This document shows, piece after piece, positions 21,233 through 31,077 of a DNA stretch of 64,000 nucleotides. The translations under genes and the position numbers were made by a program. The number at the start of each line of letters is the position of its first letter. The stretch's first letter is position 1. Source of the stretch: a bacterium (lineage in GTDB: Bacteria; Krumholzibacteriota; Krumholzibacteriia; LZORAL124-64-63); contig JADJCK010000003.1 in NCBI GenBank assembly GCA_016703265.1, forward strand, positions 1-64,000, read 5' to 3'. The notes under the pieces are model-generated. The model was given only the letters and a program-made list of their open reading frames with translations. It was not told the DNA's origin and searched no databases.

Positions 21233-24200
21233 CTACCCGTGCGCCTTCTCGGCCTGGCCGCCACCGTGGCCGCCGTGCCCGGCCGGCGCGCCATGGCCGC
21301 CTGCCGCCCCGGTCCCGGCAATGGCCGGATTGGGGTTGCGCAGGCGCGCCAGGTAGAACGTGCGCGGCTTGATGTTCAGGTAGTCCAGCAGGTCGTAGGA
21401 GCGCGAGAGCTCCCGCAGCTTGCTGACGCGGCTGTCCTTGTCGTTCAGGTCGCCGAAGACGATCGCGTCGGTCGGGCACGTCTGCGCACAGGCCGGCGTG
21501 ATGTCGCCGTCGCGCATGGGGCGCCCTTCCACGCGGGCGGTGATGCGCGCACCCTCGATGCGCTGCACGCAGTAGGTGCACTTCTCCATGACGCCGCGCG
21601 CACGCACGGTCACATCCGGGTTCAGCACCAGCCGCTGTGTCTCGGTCAGGTCCTCGAAGTTGTTGTACCAGTTGAACCGCCGCACCTTGTAGGGGCAGTT
21701 GTTCGAGCAGTACCGCGTGCCCACGCAACGGTTGTAGACCATCGCGTTGAGGCCTTCGCGCGTGTGCGTGGTCGCCGCGACGGGGCAGACCTGCTCGCAC
21801 GGAGCCAGCTCGCACTGCACGCAGGCGACCGGCTGTTGCGCGCACTTCGGGTCGTCGGCATCGCCCAGGAAGTAGCGGTCCAGGCGCACCCACGACATCT
21901 CGCGACCACGTGCCACCTGGTCCTTGCCCACCACCGGGATGTTGTTCTCGGACTGGCAGCCCAGCACGCAGGCGTTGCAGCCGGTGCAGGTATTCAGGTC
22001 GACGGCCATGCCCCACTTGTGGCCCGTGTACTCCCACTCCTTCCAGAGCGAGATCAGCGGCGGACTGTGGATGCCCAGGTGGTCGACGAACTCGGGCTCG
22101 TTCGTGTACTGCTCGAACGTGCCCTCGCGCACCAGGCCCGGCACGCGCTTCTGGATCTCAGCCGCACCGACCTTGTCGATGGCGTGGTGGTCCTGCGTGG
22201 TGGCCAGGCGGTACTGCTTGCCCGTCTTGCGCAGCTTGAGGCCTTCGCCGCGGTGCAATCCGTCCCAGGTGCGCAGCTTGTAGGCGTTGAAGCCGGCGTT
22301 CTGGCCCACGCGGCCGGCGTCGTCGCGGCCGTAGCCGAGCGTGATGGCCACCGAATGCCGGGCCTGCCCCGGCAGCACGTACACCGCCGCCTCGAGCGAG
22401 CGCCCCTTGTACTGCAGCTCGACCAGGTCGCCGTGCACGATACCCAGTTCCTTCGACATGGCCGGGCTGATGACGGCGGCGTTGTCCCAGGTCAGCTTGG
22501 TCATGAAGTCGGGCATTTCCTGCAGCCAGGCGTTGTCGGCGAAACGGCCGTCGTACACCGACTGGTCCTGCAGGAACGTGATCTCGAGGTTGTCGGCGCC
22601 CAGCGCTGCACCCGTCGCCGGCGCGGTCAGCGTCGCCCCGGTGAACGCCAGCGCAACGCCGGCCTGCGTGCTGCCGGCCAGGAAGCCCTCGTGCAGGAAG
22701 GCGCGCCACTTCTTCTCGAACAGCGGATCGGTTTCCGGCGCCGGGGCCGGGCCCTGCCCGCCGCCCAGCGTGAAGAAGACGTCGCGCGCGACCTGGTGAC
22801 CGGTGCGCGGCGTTGGGTCGACGAGCACCGAGAGCACTTCGTCGACGGTATGGCCGGCATACAGCGGATTGATGAGCGGCTGCACCGCCAGCAGCGAGCC
22901 GTCCCAGCCCTGGGCCAGGCCCCAGCCTTCCAGGTAGTGGGCCGCCGGGAGGTGCCAGGTGCTGGCCTGGCCGGTGGCGTCGTCGTGCAGACCGAGGTGG
23001 ATCCGCTCGTTCGCGCGCGTCATCGCCGCGGCGAAGTTCAGGTCGGCCGGCGCATCGTAGGCCGGGTTGCCGCCCACCAGCACCAGCGTCGAGACGCGGC
23101 CGCCGTTCAGGTCGGACACCAGTTCGTCGACCATCCCGAAGGAGGGCAGCTCGAACGGCAGGTAGCTGACCGAATGCCCGACGTTGCCAAGGGCTGCGTT
23201 CAGCACATGGACCAGCGCGTGCACATCGGGATCCTGCCGCAGTCCGGTCACCAGCAGGCTGCGGCCGCGGTGGGCCATCAGGTCGCGCGCCAGGTGGGCC
23301 ACATCGGGGCCGCCGGCCGCGTGGCCGCGCCACGACGCCAGCTGTCCCGCCGACACACCCGCGCCCAGCGGCAATTCGAGATGCTCGCCAAGCACCAGTT
23401 CCGCCGCCAGGGCCCACACGGCCGGACCGAGGTCGCGCGCCGCCGTAGGATAACGATGGTCGGCCATGCCGCCGGTGATGCTGAAGGTGCTCTCGTAGCT
23501 GTAGAGGCGATTCATGTGCCCGGACTCGGCGCGACGACCCGCAGCGAACGCCTTGGCAAGGCGCAGCGAGGTCGGGTGGTCCTGCAGGCAGTTGGCGTCG
23601 AAGTCGACGATGATGTCGGCCGCGCCGAGGTCCAGCTGCGTCATCGCGGCGGTGCCGTACGCCAGCTTCAGGCCGCGCATCTCGTTCAGGCGGCACACCG
23701 GCTCGTGCATGTAGATGCGGGCGCCGCGGGCCGCAGCCTGGCGCAGCAGCAACGCAGTCGCCGGCGAGCTCGTGGCGCCGGTCAGGATCGCCGTCCCCTG
23801 CAGGTTCGCGGCAAAACGCGGCTGGGCCCAGGCCAGGAAGGCGGCCCAATCGCTGTCGGTGCCGAACAGCCCGCCCCGCCGCTTCACCAGCTGGCTGCGG
23901 TCCGGGTCGTACAGGTCCAGCACGCTGGCCTGCGCGAACACGCTGGAGGCGCCGCCGCTCAGCGCGTGTCCGGGGTTGCCGTCGATCTTGATGGGCCGAC
24001 CGTCGTAGCTGGTGGCCAGCACCGGCGTCGCGGTGGCGCCCATCTGCATCGTCGTGGCGAACCGGACCGGCGTGCCGGGCTCGATGCCCGGCGTATTGGC
24101 GACGTACGGGACGATCTTCTCGACCGGCCACCGGCAGCCCGCCAGGGACGTCATCGCGATGGACGCCGACATGATCTGCAGGAACCGCCGGCGCGACATG

Positions 24201-24331
24201 CCGTCGGGCGCTTCGATGCCGCCAGGGAACTCGTGTTCCATCTGGTTGCGGAAGTCGTCGGTATCGGCCAGTTCCTGCAGGCTGCGCCAGTAGGGAGAGC
24301 CGCTGCCGGGTTCTAGGCTGTATGCGGACAT
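21233..24331 (-). CDS. actB: Alternative complex III subunit ActB (molybdopterin-oxidoreductase-like plus Fe-S domain)
   Basis: The ATG at 24331, with AGGAAAGGA 6 bases upstream, gives a 1032-residue protein. Near residue 45 is a twin-arginine signal, SRRRFLQIM. The long middle (about 60-720) follows the molybdenum-oxidoreductase fold, but in known ACIII it binds no molybdenum. The C-terminal quarter holds ferredoxin-like cluster motifs: CTGCNACVLGC, CVQCELAPCEQVCPV, CVGTRYCSNNCPYKVRRFNW, CTYCVQRI and CAQTCPTDA. These carry the [4Fe-4S] and [3Fe-4S] clusters that take electrons from the ActC quinol site to the haems of ActA and ActE. The tail is Gly/His-rich. Confidence 0.95.
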   Translation of the reverse strand: MSAYSLEPGSGSPYWRSLQELADTDDFRNQMEHEFPGGIEAPDGMSRRRFLQIMSASIAMTSLAGCRWPVEKIVPYVANTPGIEPGTPVRFATTMQMGATATPVLATSYDGRPIKIDGNPGHALSGGASSVFAQASVLDLYDPDRSQLVKRRGGLFGTDSDWAAFLAWAQPRFAANLQGTAILTGATSSPATALLLRQAAARGARIYMHEPVCRLNEMRGLKLAYGTAAMTQLDLGAADIIVDFDANCLQDHPTSLRLAKAFAAGRRAESGHMNRLYSYESTFSITGGMADHRYPTAARDLGPAVWALAAELVLGEHLELPLGAGVSAGQLASWRGHAAGGPDVAHLARDLMAHRGRSLLVTGLRQDPDVHALVHVLNAALGNVGHSVSYLPFELPSFGMVDELVSDLNGGRVSTLVLVGGNPAYDAPADLNFAAAMTRANERIHLGLHDDATGQASTWHLPAAHYLEGWGLAQGWDGSLLAVQPLINPLYAGHTVDEVLSVLVDPTPRTGHQVARDVFFTLGGGQGPAPAPETDPLFEKKWRAFLHEGFLAGSTQAGVALAFTGATLTAPATGAALGADNLEITFLQDQSVYDGRFADNAWLQEMPDFMTKLTWDNAAVISPAMSKELGIVHGDLVELQYKGRSLEAAVYVLPGQARHSVAITLGYGRDDAGRVGQNAGFNAYKLRTWDGLHRGEGLKLRKTGKQYRLATTQDHHAIDKVGAAEIQKRVPGLVREGTFEQYTNEPEFVDHLGIHSPPLISLWKEWEYTGHKWGMAVDLNTCTGCNACVLGCQSENNIPVVGKDQVARGREMSWVRLDRYFLGDADDPKCAQQPVACVQCELAPCEQVCPVAATTHTREGLNAMVYNRCVGTRYCSNNCPYKVRRFNWYNNFEDLTETQRLVLNPDVTVRARGVMEKCTYCVQRIEGARITARVEGRPMRDGDITPACAQTCPTDAIVFGDLNDKDSRVSKLRELSRSYDLLDYLNIKPRTFYLARLRNPNPAIAGTGAAGGHGAPAGHGGHGGGQAEKAHG

Positions 24332-24347
24332 GAAATTCCTTTCCTGC

Positions 24348-25058
24348 CTACCGATGACAGGTGGCGCAGTCGACCGACGGAGCAATGTTCCGTTCGGCCC
24401 GCAGTTTCGCACCCAGCGCTGCCGCATCGCCCTCCGGCACCCAGTCCATGGCCGTGACCTGGTCACGCGGCCGCAGGTTGGGATCCGGATTGCGATGGCA
24501 GTCGAGGCACCAGCCCATCGTCAGCGGCGCCACCTGCTCGACGACCTCCATGCGGTCGACGCGGCCGTGGCAACTCACACAACCCACACCCGACTGCACG
24601 TGCCCGGCGTGGTTGAAATACACGAAATCGGGAAGGTCATGAACGCGCACCCAGTGGATGGGCACGCCCGTCTCGGCACTCTGGCGGACCAGGGTCAGCT
24701 TCTCGCTGGTCGTCCGCACCGTCTTGTGGCAGTTCATGCAGGTCGCCGTCGGCGGCACGTTGGCCCGCGCGCCGGTCTCGACCGTCACGTGGCAGTACCG
24801 GCAGTCGATGCCCAACTCGCCCGCGTGCAGCGCATGGCTGTACGGCACCGGCTGCTCGGGTGCGTAGCCGATCGCCGAGTTCTGCGGGGAGAACACGCCG
24901 GCCACCAGCACGACCAGGTAAACCACGCCGCCCAGCGCGGCGACAGCCACCGCTTCGCGCAGCCGGTTGGTCCACTTGGGAAAGACGAACCTGTCGTGTT
25001 TTTCGGAGCCGGTACCGGGGCGCTGTCCCTGATCGTGAGCGTGGTTGTCCGGAGCCAA
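24348..25058 (-). CDS. actA: Alternative complex III subunit ActA, pentahaem cytochrome c
   Basis: A 236-residue protein with one membrane anchor (AVAVAALGGVVYLVVLVAGV) and five CxxCH haem motifs: CRYCH, CMNCH, CVSCH, CLDCH and CATCH (the last at the C-terminus). The count and the PVPYSHALHAGELGIDCRYC pattern match ActA. It is the first gene of the ACIII operon, 17 bases upstream of actB, behind the promoter at 25162-25190. Confidence 0.95.
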   Translation of the reverse strand: MAPDNHAHDQGQRPGTGSEKHDRFVFPKWTNRLREAVAVAALGGVVYLVVLVAGVFSPQNSAIGYAPEQPVPYSHALHAGELGIDCRYCHVTVETGARANVPPTATCMNCHKTVRTTSEKLTLVRQSAETGVPIHWVRVHDLPDFVYFNHAGHVQSGVGCVSCHGRVDRMEVVEQVAPLTMGWCLDCHRNPDPNLRPRDQVTAMDWVPEGDAAALGAKLRAERNIAPSVDCATCHR

Positions 25059-25161
25059 ACGACTCTCCCCCCTGCGTCCCGCTAAGCCGCCGCCCGGCAG
25101 CCCGGGCCGGGCTTGCCCGCGGGGCCGTGTCGGTCATCCTGGATCAGGCTTTCGGTCGCCG

Positions 25162-25190
25162 ATACTAGTGGCCGACCCGAAGCCTGACAA
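25162..25190 (-). promoter_or_regulatory. Sigma-70-type promoter of the ACIII operon
   Basis: On the minus strand, a -35 box TTGTCA (25190-25185) and a -10 box TAGTAT (25167-25162) are separated by exactly 17 bases. Transcription would start about 95 bases before actA. No other gene lies between it and actA. No operator is evident. Confidence 0.6.
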
Positions 25191-25276
25191 CGGAAAACTG
25201 GGACCTTTCCCACCGATAATTCGGCCCCGGGCCGCAATTTCCGGCTCTTGATCCCGTCTTTTCGACTTTCTGTCGT

Positions 25277-25603
25277 CTATTCGCCGAAGCTGGCGCCGCA
25301 CCCGCAGGAACGGCCGGCATTCGGGTTCTCGAAGCGGTAGCCACCACCGACCATCGCGTCCACGTAATCAACCCGCAAACCAGTCAATCGCGCCAGGTCG
25401 TCCGGCGCGCACACCACGGCCAGGCCCTCGTGGGCGAACACCTGGTCCCCCTCGGCCGGACCTGATACAGGTTCGAGCACGTATTTCAGGCCGGCACAAC
25501 CACCTGCAACCACCGAGAGGCGTACCATCGGGCCGGTCGGACATCCGGAATCCGGGTGTTCGAGCTGCCATTGGGCGATGGCGGCGGGGGTGAAGGTGAT
25601 CAT
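25277..25603 (-). CDS. A-type iron-sulfur carrier protein (IscA/ErpA/HesB family)
   Basis: A 108-residue protein with the three family cysteines: one in VVAGGCAGLKYVLEP and two in the C-terminal GRSCGCGASF. Such proteins bind and deliver Fe-S clusters during assembly. The LSVVAGGCAGLKY and GYRFENPNAGRSCGCG segments are diagnostic. It lies upstream of, and in the same orientation as, the ACIII operon, whose ActB needs four clusters. A 218-base gap with its own promoter separates them, so the link is only suggestive. Confidence 0.9.
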   Translation of the reverse strand: MITFTPAAIAQWQLEHPDSGCPTGPMVRLSVVAGGCAGLKYVLEPVSGPAEGDQVFAHEGLAVVCAPDDLARLTGLRVDYVDAMVGGGYRFENPNAGRSCGCGASFGE

Positions 25604-25647
25604 GGTGTGGGGGCCTGGGTTGGGGGTTGGTGGTGGTGCAATTGCCG

Positions 25648-25860
25648 ACCAAACCTATCCCCTGCCCTACGCCGATGCAACCCTTGGCTTGTGCCGTCGA
25701 AATTGTGTCTGGCCCGGATCACCCCCACAGGTGGTGGTGTTTGATGATTTTTTGTTGGTTTTCTTTGCGTCAAGGACTTCAGGAGGCGCCGAGCTCCGGC
25801 CACCAGGGGCCCGGACACAATTTCGGCGGCACAACCAAGGGGACCCATTTAGGTTGGGAT
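25648..25860. repeat. Imperfect inverted repeat, MITE-like (about 213 bp)
   Basis: The left arm around 25681-25717 (core CCGTCGAAATTGTGTCTGGC) and the right arm around 25807-25842 (core GCCCGGACACAATTTCGGCG) are reverse complements with a few mismatches. Weaker matches (CCAAACCT at 25649 and AGGTTGGG at 25851) extend the arms outward. The interior is unusually AT-rich (25741-25770) and holds a small CCACC/GGTGG palindrome. It fills the intergenic gap between iscA-like and DUF255 genes and has no convincing ORF. A small non-autonomous mobile element or a large structured transcript end are both possible. Confidence 0.6.
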
Positions 25861-25897
25861 TGCGTCACTTGAGCCCCCAACCCCGGAGCGCCCACCC

Positions 25898-27985
25898 ATG
25901 CCCCCCCTCCCCTCCCCCCCCGCCGCCACGATCCGCCGCGACGGCAACCGCTTGCGTGACGAGTCCTCGCTCTACCTGCGCCAGCACGCCCACAACCCGG
26001 TGGACTGGTACCCGTGGGGACCCGAGGCGCTCGCCGCGGCGGTGGACAGCAACCGGCCGATCTTCCTGTCCATCGGGTACAGCAGCTGCCATTGGTGCCA
26101 CGTGATGGAGAAGGAGGCGTTCGACGACGACGGCATCGCCGACTTCCTGAACCGCCATTTCATCTGCATCAAGGTGGATCGTGAGGAGCGGCCCGACCTC
26201 GACGCCGTCTACATGGACGCCGTGCAGGCCCTGACCGGGCAGGGCGGCTGGCCGATGTCGTCGTTCCTGACGCCGGAGGGGCGCCCCTTCCACGGCGGCA
26301 CCTACTTCCCGCCGGCGCATTTCCGCCACCTGATCGAACAGGTGGCCCACCTGTGGCGCGAGAAGCCGGGCGAGTTGCGCGAGCAGGCCGATCGCATCGC
26401 GGCGCATATCGCCACGATTCCGGACTGGTCGCGCCAGGGCGGCGAGAGGCTGGAAGGGCGCTGGCTGGACGAAGCGGCGGCGCGTGCGGCCGGGATCTAC
26501 GACCAGGAGCACGGCGGGTTCAACCAGCGGCAGAAATTCCCGACGCCGGTGAAGTGGCGGTTCCTGGTGCGCCATTGGCGGCACACGCGCCACGAGTCGC
26601 TTCGCGCGATGATTGAAGGCACGCTGGCGGCCGTTGCCGGCGGCGGGCTCCGCGATCATCTGGGTGGCGGCTTCTTCCGCTACACGGTCGATGCGGCGTG
26701 GACCGTCCCGCACTTCGAGAAGATGCTCTACGACAATGCACAGCTGGCGAGCCTGTTCCTCGAGGCGGGCCAGGCTCTGGGCAACACCGCTTACACCGAG
26801 GTCGCGCGCGATACGCTGGAATTCCTGCTGCGGGAGATGAGCGACCGGAACGGCGGACTCTACGCCAGCTTCGACGCCGACAGCGGCGGCGAGGAAGGCT
26901 CCTATTACGTGTGGTCGCCGGACGAAATCGCGGCCGTGGTCGGGCCGGATGAGGCGGGAACCTTGTGCGCCCTGCTCGGCGTGGGGCCCGAAGGCAACTT
27001 CGAGCACACCGGGCGCAGTGTCCTGTCGCGGCGCGGCTGGGCCGGCGCCGACGCAGCATTCGCGCGCCACCGCGCCGCCCTGCTGGAGGCGCGCTCACGG
27101 CGCACGCCGCCCGGGCTCGACCGCAAGATCGTCACCGCCTGGAACGGCCTGGCCATCGCGGCCCTGGCCCGCGGCAGCGTGCAGTGCGGGGAAGCGCGCT
27201 TCGCCGCGGCAGCGACGGCTGCGGCCGGGTTCCTGCTGGAGAGCCATCGCCGCGCCGACGGCTCTCTGTGGCGTGCCTCCTCGGACGGCCGGGCCGCGGG
27301 CGAGGGCATCCTCGACGACTATGCAGGCCTTGCGGACGGGCTGTTCGAACTGTTCCTCGCCACCGGCGAGGCGCGCTGGCTGGTGGCCGCGCGCGAACTG
27401 GTCGCCGTGGCCCGCGACCGCTTCGCGCATCCGGACGGCGGCTGGTACCTCACCCCCGCGGGGAGCGAGGCGCCGCTGGGGCGCAGCATCGAGTTGTTCG
27501 ACAACGTCGAGCCCTCGGGCAACGCCGTGCTCCTGCAACTGCTGCTGCGACTGGCCGCCGTCACCGGCGACGAGTCCTACGCCGGGCAGGCCGAGGCTGT
27601 GCTCATCGCCCGCGCGGGCCTGCTCGAGCGGGCCGGGCTGGATGTGGCGGGCTGGCTGGCGGCAGCGGCGCTGGCGCTGCGGCCGCCGCGTGTCGTGGTG
27701 GTCGCCGGCGACGTGGCGGACGAGGCGGATGTGGCGAACGCGGCGGACAGGGCAGGCGAGCGGACGGTCGCGCTCCTGGCGGCGGCGCGCGCGGCAGGTG
27801 CGGTCGAGGCGATGGTCGTTCGGGTGCCGGCAGCCGGCGCCGGTGCGGACCTGCTGGCAGCGGCACCGGCCCTGGCCGGCAAGGTTGCGGTGTCGGGCCT
27901 GCCCACGGCCTACGTGTGCCGCGGGCATGTGTGCTCCGCTCCGTGCCGGGACGCGGCAGCGTTGCGGGCGCAACTGGAGGGCTGA
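25898..27985 (+). CDS. DUF255/thioredoxin-domain protein (YyaL/SSP411-like)
   Basis: A 695-residue protein. The N-terminal thioredoxin-like DUF255 domain (about residues 10-170) carries LRQHAHNPVDWYPWGPEAL and the SSCHWCHVMEKEAF motif. It is followed by an alpha/alpha-barrel resembling N-acylglucosamine epimerase folds (KMLYDNAQLASLFLEAGQAL, GGLYASFDADSGGEEGSYYV). The family (bacterial YyaL, human SPATA20) is widespread but lacks a firmly established biochemical role. It is about 690 residues in most bacteria, so this copy is full length. The ATG at 25898 has GGAG 9 bases upstream. It reads towards the histidine kinase. Confidence 0.92.
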   Translation: MPPLPSPPAATIRRDGNRLRDESSLYLRQHAHNPVDWYPWGPEALAAAVDSNRPIFLSIGYSSCHWCHVMEKEAFDDDGIADFLNRHFICIKVDREERPDLDAVYMDAVQALTGQGGWPMSSFLTPEGRPFHGGTYFPPAHFRHLIEQVAHLWREKPGELREQADRIAAHIATIPDWSRQGGERLEGRWLDEAAARAAGIYDQEHGGFNQRQKFPTPVKWRFLVRHWRHTRHESLRAMIEGTLAAVAGGGLRDHLGGGFFRYTVDAAWTVPHFEKMLYDNAQLASLFLEAGQALGNTAYTEVARDTLEFLLREMSDRNGGLYASFDADSGGEEGSYYVWSPDEIAAVVGPDEAGTLCALLGVGPEGNFEHTGRSVLSRRGWAGADAAFARHRAALLEARSRRTPPGLDRKIVTAWNGLAIAALARGSVQCGEARFAAAATAAAGFLLESHRRADGSLWRASSDGRAAGEGILDDYAGLADGLFELFLATGEARWLVAARELVAVARDRFAHPDGGWYLTPAGSEAPLGRSIELFDNVEPSGNAVLLQLLLRLAAVTGDESYAGQAEAVLIARAGLLERAGLDVAGWLAAAALALRPPRVVVVAGDVADEADVANAADRAGERTVALLAAARAAGAVEAMVVRVPAAGAGADLLAAAPALAGKVAVSGLPTAYVCRGHVCSAPCRDAAALRAQLEG

Positions 27986-28086
27986 TCGCGTGCTTGCCCG
28001 CGCCGACCGGCGGAGCTTATGATCGGCGAGTCGCGGGGACACCAACGTTTCCCGACCTGCACCATCGTCCAGGGACACATCCGCAC

Positions 28087-30435
28087 ATGGCAGACGAGCA
28101 TCCCGACATCGGCGGCCCGACCTCAGACAACGAAGAGTCCCTGTACGCGGCATTGCGCGAACTCTACGACGCGATGTGGGACTGGAACCTGGAGACGGAC
28201 GAGGTCTACTACTCGCCGGCCTGGAAGCGGATGCTGGGATACCGCGTCGAGGAGTTGGCGCCCAGCCTCGACACCTGGAGCACGCTCTGCCATCCCGATG
28301 ACCGGGCCCGCGTGCTGCAGGCCATCGACGACTACCTGGCTTCGGACGGCGACCGCTTCGAGTGCGAGTTCCGGCTGCAGCATGCCGACGGCAAGTGGCG
28401 GCAGATCCTCTCGCGCGGCGTCCTCGTGCGCGATGCCGATGGCGCACCCCTGAAACCCCGCCGGATCATCGGCACCCATGTCGACCTCTCGGGCCACGCC
28501 ACGGTGGAGAAGCGGCTGGCGCATTCGCTTTCCCTGCTGCGCGCCACGTTCGACTCGACGGCCGACGGCATTCTCGTCGCCGACGGCCAGGGCCGGATCG
28601 AGACCTTCAACCAGCGCTTCGTGCAACTGTGGCAACTGCCCGCGGATGTGCTGGCCGGTGGCGATGACAACGCCGCCCTGGCCTTCGTGCTCGACCAGTT
28701 GATCGACCCCGACGGCTTCCTGGCCAAGGTGAACGATCTCTACGCCCATCCCGATGCGGAGAGTTTCGACGTCCTGCACTTCAAGGACGGGCGCGTCTTC
28801 GAGCGCTATTCGCGGCCGCAGCGGATGGGGAACCTGGTCGTGGGGCGCGTCTGGAGCTTCCGCGACGTCACCGGGCGCGAACAGGCGGCCACCGAACTGG
28901 CCGAGGAAGTGCTCCGTCGGCGCGCGCTCTTCGACCAGTCGCGCGACGGTATCGTCGTCATCGACATGAACGGCGCCGCCCTGGAATGCAACGCACGCTT
29001 CGCCGAGATGCTGGGCTGCACGGTGGCGAAGGTCTCGACGATGCATGTCTGGGACTGGGACGTCACCATGTCCGCCGATGCCATCCGCCAGCGCTTTCTC
29101 AGCGTGCCGCTTGCACCGCACCAGTTCCGTACGCGCCACCGCCGCAGCGACGGTTCGACATTCGACGTCGAGATCTCGTCCGGCACGCTGTTCTGGAAAG
29201 GCCAGCCGCAGTACCTGTGCACGGTGCGCGACATCACCGACCGCCTGCGCGACGAGGAAGAGCGGCGGCAGCTCCAGGAACAGCTTCTCCAGGCCCAGAA
29301 GATGGATGCCATCGGCCAGCTGACCGGTGGCATCGCGCACGAGTTCAACAACATGCTCGGGGTGATCCTCGGCTACGCCTCGCTGGCCGGCGAGATCGCC
29401 GCCGAAAAGGGCGACACCGCGCTGGTCGACTATGTCGGCGCCATGCGGCGCGCGGGCGAGAACGCCCGCGACCTCGTGGCCAAGCTGCTGGCCTTCGGTC
29501 GGAGGAGGCCGGCGGCGATGCGCTCGCCCCAGGATCCGGTCGACCTGCTGCAGGGTTCACTGCGCCTGTTGCGACCGACACTGCCCACCAGCCTGAAGAT
29601 CGACGTGGAGATGAAGGAGCAGCTGCCGGCCGTTGCGGTCGACCCCATGGAGTTCCAGCAGGTGGTCGCCAACCTGCTGCTGAACGCTGCCCAGGCCACC
29701 GGCCAGCAGGGGCACATCGCGCTGGCGCTCCGGGCGTGGGAAGGCGAGGGCACGTGCGCCGCCTGTCGCCTGCCGATTGCCGGTCGCTTCGTCGCGCTCG
29801 ACGTGGCCGACGATGGCGCGGGAATGACGCCCGAAGTGCGGGAACGGATCTTCGAGCCGTTCTTCACGACCAAGGACGTCGGCCGCGGCACCGGCCTCGG
29901 CCTGTCCGTGGTGCATGGCATCGCCCACGCGAGCGGCGGCCACATGCTGGTTACGTCGCGCGTCGGGATCGGGACGACGTTCACGCTGCTGCTTCCTTTG
30001 GCGGAAACGGCAGCAGTGCCGACACCTGTGCCAATGCCGGCCTCCACGGCCGGGCCCGATGTCATGCGCACGTTCATGGTGGTGGATGACCAGGTCGAGG
30101 TGGCGGACCTGCTGGCGCAGATGCTGGCCAGCCGCGGACACCGGGCCCTCGTCTTCGAGAACGCCGAGACGGCGCTGGCGGCGTTCCGCGCCGCGCCCGG
30201 CGACTACGATGCCGTCATCTCCGACCAGACGATGCCGGGCATGTCGGGTCGCGACCTGCTGGTGGCGATCCGGGACATCCGGCCCGGTCTGCCGTTGGTG
30301 ATCTGGACGGGGTTCAGCGAATCGATCGACGAGGCGGCGGCGGCCGATCTCGGCTTTGCCGGGTTCATGCGCAAGCCGGTGACCATGGAGGACCTGGAGG
30401 GGCTGCTGCAGCGCCTGTTCCAGGAAGCGCTCTAG
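28087..30435 (+). CDS. PAS-domain hybrid histidine kinase with C-terminal receiver
   Basis: A 782-residue cytoplasmic sensor kinase without membrane segments. Domain order: PAS/PAC near residues 15-145 (MWDWNLETDEVYYSPAWKRM, then LGYRVEEL), a second PAS near 155-275, a third PAS near 280-400, the dimerisation helix with GGIAHEFNNMLGV (phospho-accepting His near 417), an ATPase domain (NLLLNAAQA, ADDGAGM, FEPFFTTKDVGRGTGLGLSV), and a receiver (FMVVDDQVEVADLL, phospho-Asp in YDAVISDQTMPG) to the end. It probably senses a soluble or redox signal, but none can be named. The start at 28087 (ADEHPDIGG) is the first ATG with an upstream AGGGA. Its output partner is not in the neighbourhood. Confidence 0.93.
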   Translation: MADEHPDIGGPTSDNEESLYAALRELYDAMWDWNLETDEVYYSPAWKRMLGYRVEELAPSLDTWSTLCHPDDRARVLQAIDDYLASDGDRFECEFRLQHADGKWRQILSRGVLVRDADGAPLKPRRIIGTHVDLSGHATVEKRLAHSLSLLRATFDSTADGILVADGQGRIETFNQRFVQLWQLPADVLAGGDDNAALAFVLDQLIDPDGFLAKVNDLYAHPDAESFDVLHFKDGRVFERYSRPQRMGNLVVGRVWSFRDVTGREQAATELAEEVLRRRALFDQSRDGIVVIDMNGAALECNARFAEMLGCTVAKVSTMHVWDWDVTMSADAIRQRFLSVPLAPHQFRTRHRRSDGSTFDVEISSGTLFWKGQPQYLCTVRDITDRLRDEEERRQLQEQLLQAQKMDAIGQLTGGIAHEFNNMLGVILGYASLAGEIAAEKGDTALVDYVGAMRRAGENARDLVAKLLAFGRRRPAAMRSPQDPVDLLQGSLRLLRPTLPTSLKIDVEMKEQLPAVAVDPMEFQQVVANLLLNAAQATGQQGHIALALRAWEGEGTCAACRLPIAGRFVALDVADDGAGMTPEVRERIFEPFFTTKDVGRGTGLGLSVVHGIAHASGGHMLVTSRVGIGTTFTLLLPLAETAAVPTPVPMPASTAGPDVMRTFMVVDDQVEVADLLAQMLASRGHRALVFENAETALAAFRAAPGDYDAVISDQTMPGMSGRDLLVAIRDIRPGLPLVIWTGFSESIDEAAAADLGFAGFMRKPVTMEDLEGLLQRLFQEAL

Positions 30436-30441
30436 TCCGGG

Positions 30442-30906
30442 CTAGTCCTCCTCGACCTCGTTCACCTCGACGATGCAGCGCAGGCCGTGGCCCGGGCTGA
30501 CCGCCTCCAGCAGTTCGACGACGCGCGTACCCATCTCCGCGCCGAAACGGCGTTCGAGGTCGTCGTCGTCGAACACCCGCCAGCAGAGGTCGCCCACGCC
30601 CTCGGTGCCGCAGTAGGCATGCAGTTCCAGGTACAACGACGAGCCCATGTCCGGGTCGGTGTACGAATCGACCATGATCTCGATGGCCAGGGCGTCGTCG
30701 GGCAGCTTGCCGCCCGCCCGCTGGCGCACCTCGTCTTCCCAGAAGCGGGTCACCGCGTCGGTCAGCGCCAGGCGGAAGCCGCCGTCGGCGGTGGCCGGCC
30801 ACGCCTCGGCCAGGCGGTGGGGGTTGTCATGGATCAGGTCGATGGCGATGTCCGCCCGCAGGCTGACCGGGCAATTGTCGCGCAGATCCTCGAAATCCCT
30901 GTACAT
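30442..30906 (-). CDS. Hypothetical acidic protein
   Basis: A 154-residue soluble, acidic protein starting YRDFEDLRDNCPVSLRADIA and ending in an acidic VEVNEVEED. No signal peptide, membrane segment or catalytic motif is seen; two cysteines sit in HAYCGTEGVGDLCWRVF. I do not recognise the family. It is convergent with the histidine kinase gene (6 bases apart) and divergent from the CBS gene. Codon use is like that of its neighbours, so it is probably a real gene. Confidence 0.65.
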   Translation of the reverse strand: MYRDFEDLRDNCPVSLRADIAIDLIHDNPHRLAEAWPATADGGFRLALTDAVTRFWEDEVRQRAGGKLPDDALAIEIMVDSYTDPDMGSSLYLELHAYCGTEGVGDLCWRVFDDDDLERRFGAEMGTRVVELLEAVSPGHGLRCIVEVNEVEED

Positions 30907-31077
30907 GACGCATCCCCGTTCGCAAGTGGAAGCCCGATCCCGGCCTGCATGCTACCTCCCCGCTGTCCCCGAAGCAAGGTGCCCGCTCGGGTGGGGGCTG
31001 GTCAGGCGGTGAAAATCAGGCTAGAATCAGCCTTGGATCCGTACCGCCACCATCCACCCGGCCCCCCGGAGGCTGCC

